Assembly (NCBI GenBank): GCA_019120315.1 | Contig: DWVJ01000037.1 | Span: 25,238 to 89,237 of the forward strand | Source: Candidatus Ruminococcus avistercoris | GTDB lineage: Bacteria > Bacillota > Clostridia > Lachnospirales > Lachnospiraceae | DNA: 64,000 bases | Direction: 5' to 3' | Part shown: positions 63,175 to 64,000 of the stretch, piece by piece | How the letters are laid out: the number at the start of each line of letters is the position of its first letter | Position numbering within the stretch: position 1 is the first letter of the stretch | Made by a program: the position numbers and the translations under genes | The notes under the pieces: generated by a model | Databases searched by the model: none | Told to the model about the DNA's origin: nothing | Seen by the model: only the letters and a program-made list of their open reading frames with translations

Positions 63175-64000
63175 ATGGTAAATAAATTGGAAAAACTCAA
63201 TCAAACAGCGCTAGGAGAACTTTTGACAAAACTAGAAAACAAGCTTAATGCTGATCTCTTTACTTATTATGGCGAAATAGTGAATGGTGTCGAGCGTGAA
63301 GTCAAAGACATAATTGAAGCCTTAGCTAACGATTCTAATAAGCATCGCGCAATCTATGTGTTTCTTACTACACCAGGGGGCAGTCTCCCTCCGGTTCAAC
63401 GAATGGTCGATATTTTGCGCCATTTTTACGATGAAGTGAATTTTATTGTTCCCGACTATGCATACAGTGCTGGAACAATCTGGTGCATGAGCGGTGATAA
63501 TATTTATATGAATTATTATTCCACACTGGGTCCAATCGACCCTCAAGTCCAGAATAAAGAAGGTAATTTAGTGGCTGCACTGGGTTATCTCGATAAAATT
63601 AATGAATTTTTAGAAAAAGCTAAAAAGAACGAGTTAACACAAGCTGAGTTTCTAATTCTAAAAGATTTCGATCTTGCTGAATTGCGTTCATATGAACAAG
63701 CTAAGGAATTGGCCGTAGATATGTTAAAGAAATGGCTGACCAAATACAAATTCAAGGATTGGACGAAACATTCCTCGAACGGAAACGATGTTACACTTGC
63801 AGAAAAAGAGGCACGAGCACTTGAAATCGCAAACAAACTGAGTGATAACAATGAATGGAAATCTCATGGAAGGCCTATTAGTATTCAAGTACTCACAGAA
63901 GAATTACATTTAAAAATTATTGATTTCGAAAAAGATCCTGAACTGAGTTCTATAATTAGCGAGTATTATGATAGCTTAACTGAGTATATTAGAAGGCATA
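63175..64000 (+). CDS. ClpP-fold SDH-family serine protease, partial
   Basis: An open frame of at least 275 codons without stop up to the right edge. It resembles the SDH (serine dehydrogenase proteinase) branch of the ClpP/crotonase fold: AIYVFLTTPGGSLPPVQRMV forms the oxyanion region, DYAYSAGTIW carries the serine nucleophile, and STLGPIDPQV follows. AAGGAG (63161-63166) precedes the ATG by eight bases; a GTG one codon earlier is possible. Codon use is AT-rich, unlike the housekeeping genes. Many such proteases are accessory genes of unknown role. Confidence 0.82.
   Translation, partial: MVNKLEKLNQTALGELLTKLENKLNADLFTYYGEIVNGVEREVKDIIEALANDSNKHRAIYVFLTTPGGSLPPVQRMVDILRHFYDEVNFIVPDYAYSAGTIWCMSGDNIYMNYYSTLGPIDPQVQNKEGNLVAALGYLDKINEFLEKAKKNELTQAEFLILKDFDLAELRSYEQAKELAVDMLKKWLTKYKFKDWTKHSSNGNDVTLAEKEARALEIANKLSDNNEWKSHGRPISIQVLTEELHLKIIDFEKDPELSSIISEYYDSLTEYIRRH

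Overview
The window is a chromosomal segment of a low-to-middle GC Firmicute, most likely a gut Clostridia/Lachnospiraceae member. The signs are a T-box leader before ileS, a CBS/DRTGG-type manganese pyrophosphatase, a short three-domain S1 protein, TTG starts behind strong Shine-Dalgarno sites, BlaI/BlaR and YesM/YesN regulators, and several RbsABC-type importers. There are no rRNA or tRNA genes, CRISPR arrays, insertion sequences or phage genes. Gene families were assigned by eye from motifs; no database search was made.

Layout. 1-5.3 kb: a cobalamin-riboswitch operon on the minus strand encodes a BtuFCD-like importer, then a NifH-like ATPase and the start of a further gene, joined by ATGA overlaps; a LysR regulator is divergent. 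5.4-11.5 kb: a complete ribose operon in the order rbsR-K-D-A-C-B, with an exact promoter and operator. 11.6-29.1 kb: housekeeping genes gdhA, a flavin reductase-like gene, a CBS pyrophosphatase, an S1 protein, hemolysin III, a DUF1002 protein, rsmA, a large TPR/P-loop protein, glgP, T-box-ileS and an exonuclease. 29.3-36.6 kb: a heterodimeric ABC exporter, a BlaI/BlaR pair with two operators in its own promoter, hsp20 with a possible Shine-Dalgarno-masking leader, and a DnaJ-domain protein.

36.6-49.6 kb is visibly more AT-rich and looks like an accessory locus. It holds a YesN/YesM two-component system co-transcribed with a dual-domain ABC ATPase whose nucleotide-binding motifs are destroyed. 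It also holds a flavin-reductase/GcvT fusion enzyme, two tandem LacI paralogues (the first seems to start at ATT), and a complete RbsB/A/C/C importer with a functional ATPase. I read it as an uptake and folate-linked demethylation (or C1-transfer) system for an unknown sugar- or nucleoside-like compound, with a dead ATPase possibly acting as a signalling part. This is the best candidate for an undescribed system.

49.8-54.8 kb: nucleoside catabolism (add-deoB-pnp), a lipoprotein, yaaA and a Bcp peroxiredoxin. 55-59.3 kb: an ECF sigma factor, a membrane protein, an ABC ATPase/permease pair and a CPBP protease. 59.3-64 kb: a HipB gene next to an internally deleted HipA relic, a ThpR-like phosphodiesterase, a small ABC-2 exporter with an XRE-AbrB regulator, and the start of a ClpP-fold SDH-type serine protease that runs off the right edge.
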